Origin: Rhodocytophaga rosea
GTDB lineage: Bacteria; Bacteroidota; Bacteroidia; Cytophagales; 172606-1
DNA: 64,000 nt
NCBI RefSeq assembly: GCF_010119975.1
Contig: NZ_CP048222.1
Coordinates: 8,656,501-8,720,500 of the forward strand
Reading direction: 5' to 3'
This document shows positions 63,338 to 64,000 of the stretch, in pieces. Made by a program: the position numbers and the translations under genes. Position 1 is the stretch's first letter. Each line of letters opens with the position of its first letter. The notes under the pieces are model-generated. The model saw only the letters and a list, made by a program, of their open reading frames with translations. It did no database searches and had not been told where the DNA came from.

Positions 63338-63958
63338 TTAATCTTTAAAGATAAGCTTATTGACCTGGTCTATTTCATCCTGGCTGATGGTGTGGCCCAT
63401 GTTTTTGTATACTTTTTTGGTAACCTGTGCATGCATTCTCTCTAAAACCTGTACAGATTCCTCCACTCTCTCTACCGGTACATGCGGATCGGGATCGCTG
63501 GTACCAATAAATACAGGAGTGTCATTAAAGTCTCCGCTGTAATTCTCCGGATAGATTTTATCCCCAATTAATCCGCCTGTAAATGCAACGGCCCCGCCCC
63601 ACCGGGTTGCATGTCTGGCTACAAACTCCAGGGTTAAACAGGCCCCTTGCGAAAAACCGAGAAAATAAATATGCGCTGATGATATTCCCTGCTCATTTAT
63701 ATCCTTTACAATTTCCTTTAACACCTCTATAGCTGAGGAAAGCCAGGGTTCATTCTGCTTGGGAGGCATGAGAAAAGAATACGGATACCAGGTATAATTG
63801 GTGGCCTGTGGGGCAAGTATAGCAAAGTCATTCACTTTCAGATAGGAGGCTATTGAAAGTATATCTTCTGCAGATGCCCCTCTGCCATGCAGCATAATTA
63901 ATACCTTTTTTGCATCCTTTATATCTTTTCCGGCCTGTATGATTTGTTTTTTATGCAT
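63338..63958 (-). CDS. phospholipase/carboxylesterase-type alpha/beta hydrolase
   Basis: 206 residues from ATG 63958; an upstream TTG at 63991 would add 11 residues near the window edge. Catalytic triad: Ser in LGFSQGACL, Asp in GTSDPDPHVP and His in NMGHTIS. The oxyanion-hole loop is MLHGRGASAEDI. It belongs to the carboxylesterase/thioesterase (YtpA/EstB-like) group of serine hydrolases, probably cytosolic since no signal peptide is seen. The substrate is unknown. Confidence 0.88.
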   Translation of the reverse strand: MHKKQIIQAGKDIKDAKKVLIMLHGRGASAEDILSIASYLKVNDFAILAPQATNYTWYPYSFLMPPKQNEPWLSSAIEVLKEIVKDINEQGISSAHIYFLGFSQGACLTLEFVARHATRWGGAVAFTGGLIGDKIYPENYSGDFNDTPVFIGTSDPDPHVPVERVEESVQVLERMHAQVTKKVYKNMGHTISQDEIDQVNKLIFKD

Positions 63959-64000
63959 AGCTTTCAGAAGTTCAATTCTCTCCACAATCAATTATAATTT

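Overview
The window is chromosomal DNA from a member of the Bacteroidota, most likely order Cytophagales. Evidence: type IX secretion (T9SS) sorting domains of both type A and type B, a PorP/SprF family protein, SprB repeats, a TonB-dependent receptor with a carboxypeptidase-regulatory-like N-terminal domain, many lipoproteins, starts without clear Shine-Dalgarno sequences, and AT-rich spacers. No rRNA, tRNA, CRISPR array, integrase or insertion sequence was recognised.

Layout. 1-10751: a large secreted Ig-like protein cut by the left edge, a Nif3-type metal protein with a zinc-ribbon coiled-coil protein, an OmpA-family protein, a small beta-barrel, GAPDH, and a 1000-residue lipoprotein combining cytochrome c, PA14 and a propeller. 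10950-17541: an alpha/alpha-toroid protein, a methyltransferase, a small lipoprotein, an LpoB/COG3014 pair and an amino-acid permease. 17542-20547: a leader holding a short ORF that ends in Cys-Arg-Cys-Cys-Cys-Cys, then a redoxin without any cysteine, an SDR and an ATP-grasp protein. 20607-42407: mostly housekeeping and envelope genes (amidohydrolase, PspA with a YbjN-like partner, a T9SS tail-fibre-like protein, ATP-dependent DNA ligase, NamZ-type muramidase, LolE-like permease, DPM1-like transferase, ceramidase, DedA, erythromycin esterase-like, GH13, LRR and PhoD-like proteins).

42787-59020 is the accessory core, all on the minus strand: a YdcF protein with an inserted CBM60-like domain, a TonB receptor without SusD, a secreted alginate-lyase-like protein with two more CBM60-like domains and a type A sorting domain, a PorP/SprF protein with a SPOR-like tail, and a 2230-residue protein in which an alginate-lyase-like domain is followed by 16 SprB repeats and a type B sorting domain. 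These look like cell-surface polysaccharide binding and degradation machinery, with the giant protein and its PorP/SprF partner probably co-transcribed. 60159-64000: a glycosyltransferase, a pyridoxamine-oxidase-like protein, a HAD phosphatase and an alpha/beta hydrolase.

The two signals most worth following are the poly-cysteine leader ORF at 17708-17791 upstream of a cysteine-free redoxin, and the enzyme-tipped SprB protein whose repeats place their cysteines in a strict alternating pattern. Coordinates were derived by hand. Function calls rest on motif recognition without database searches.
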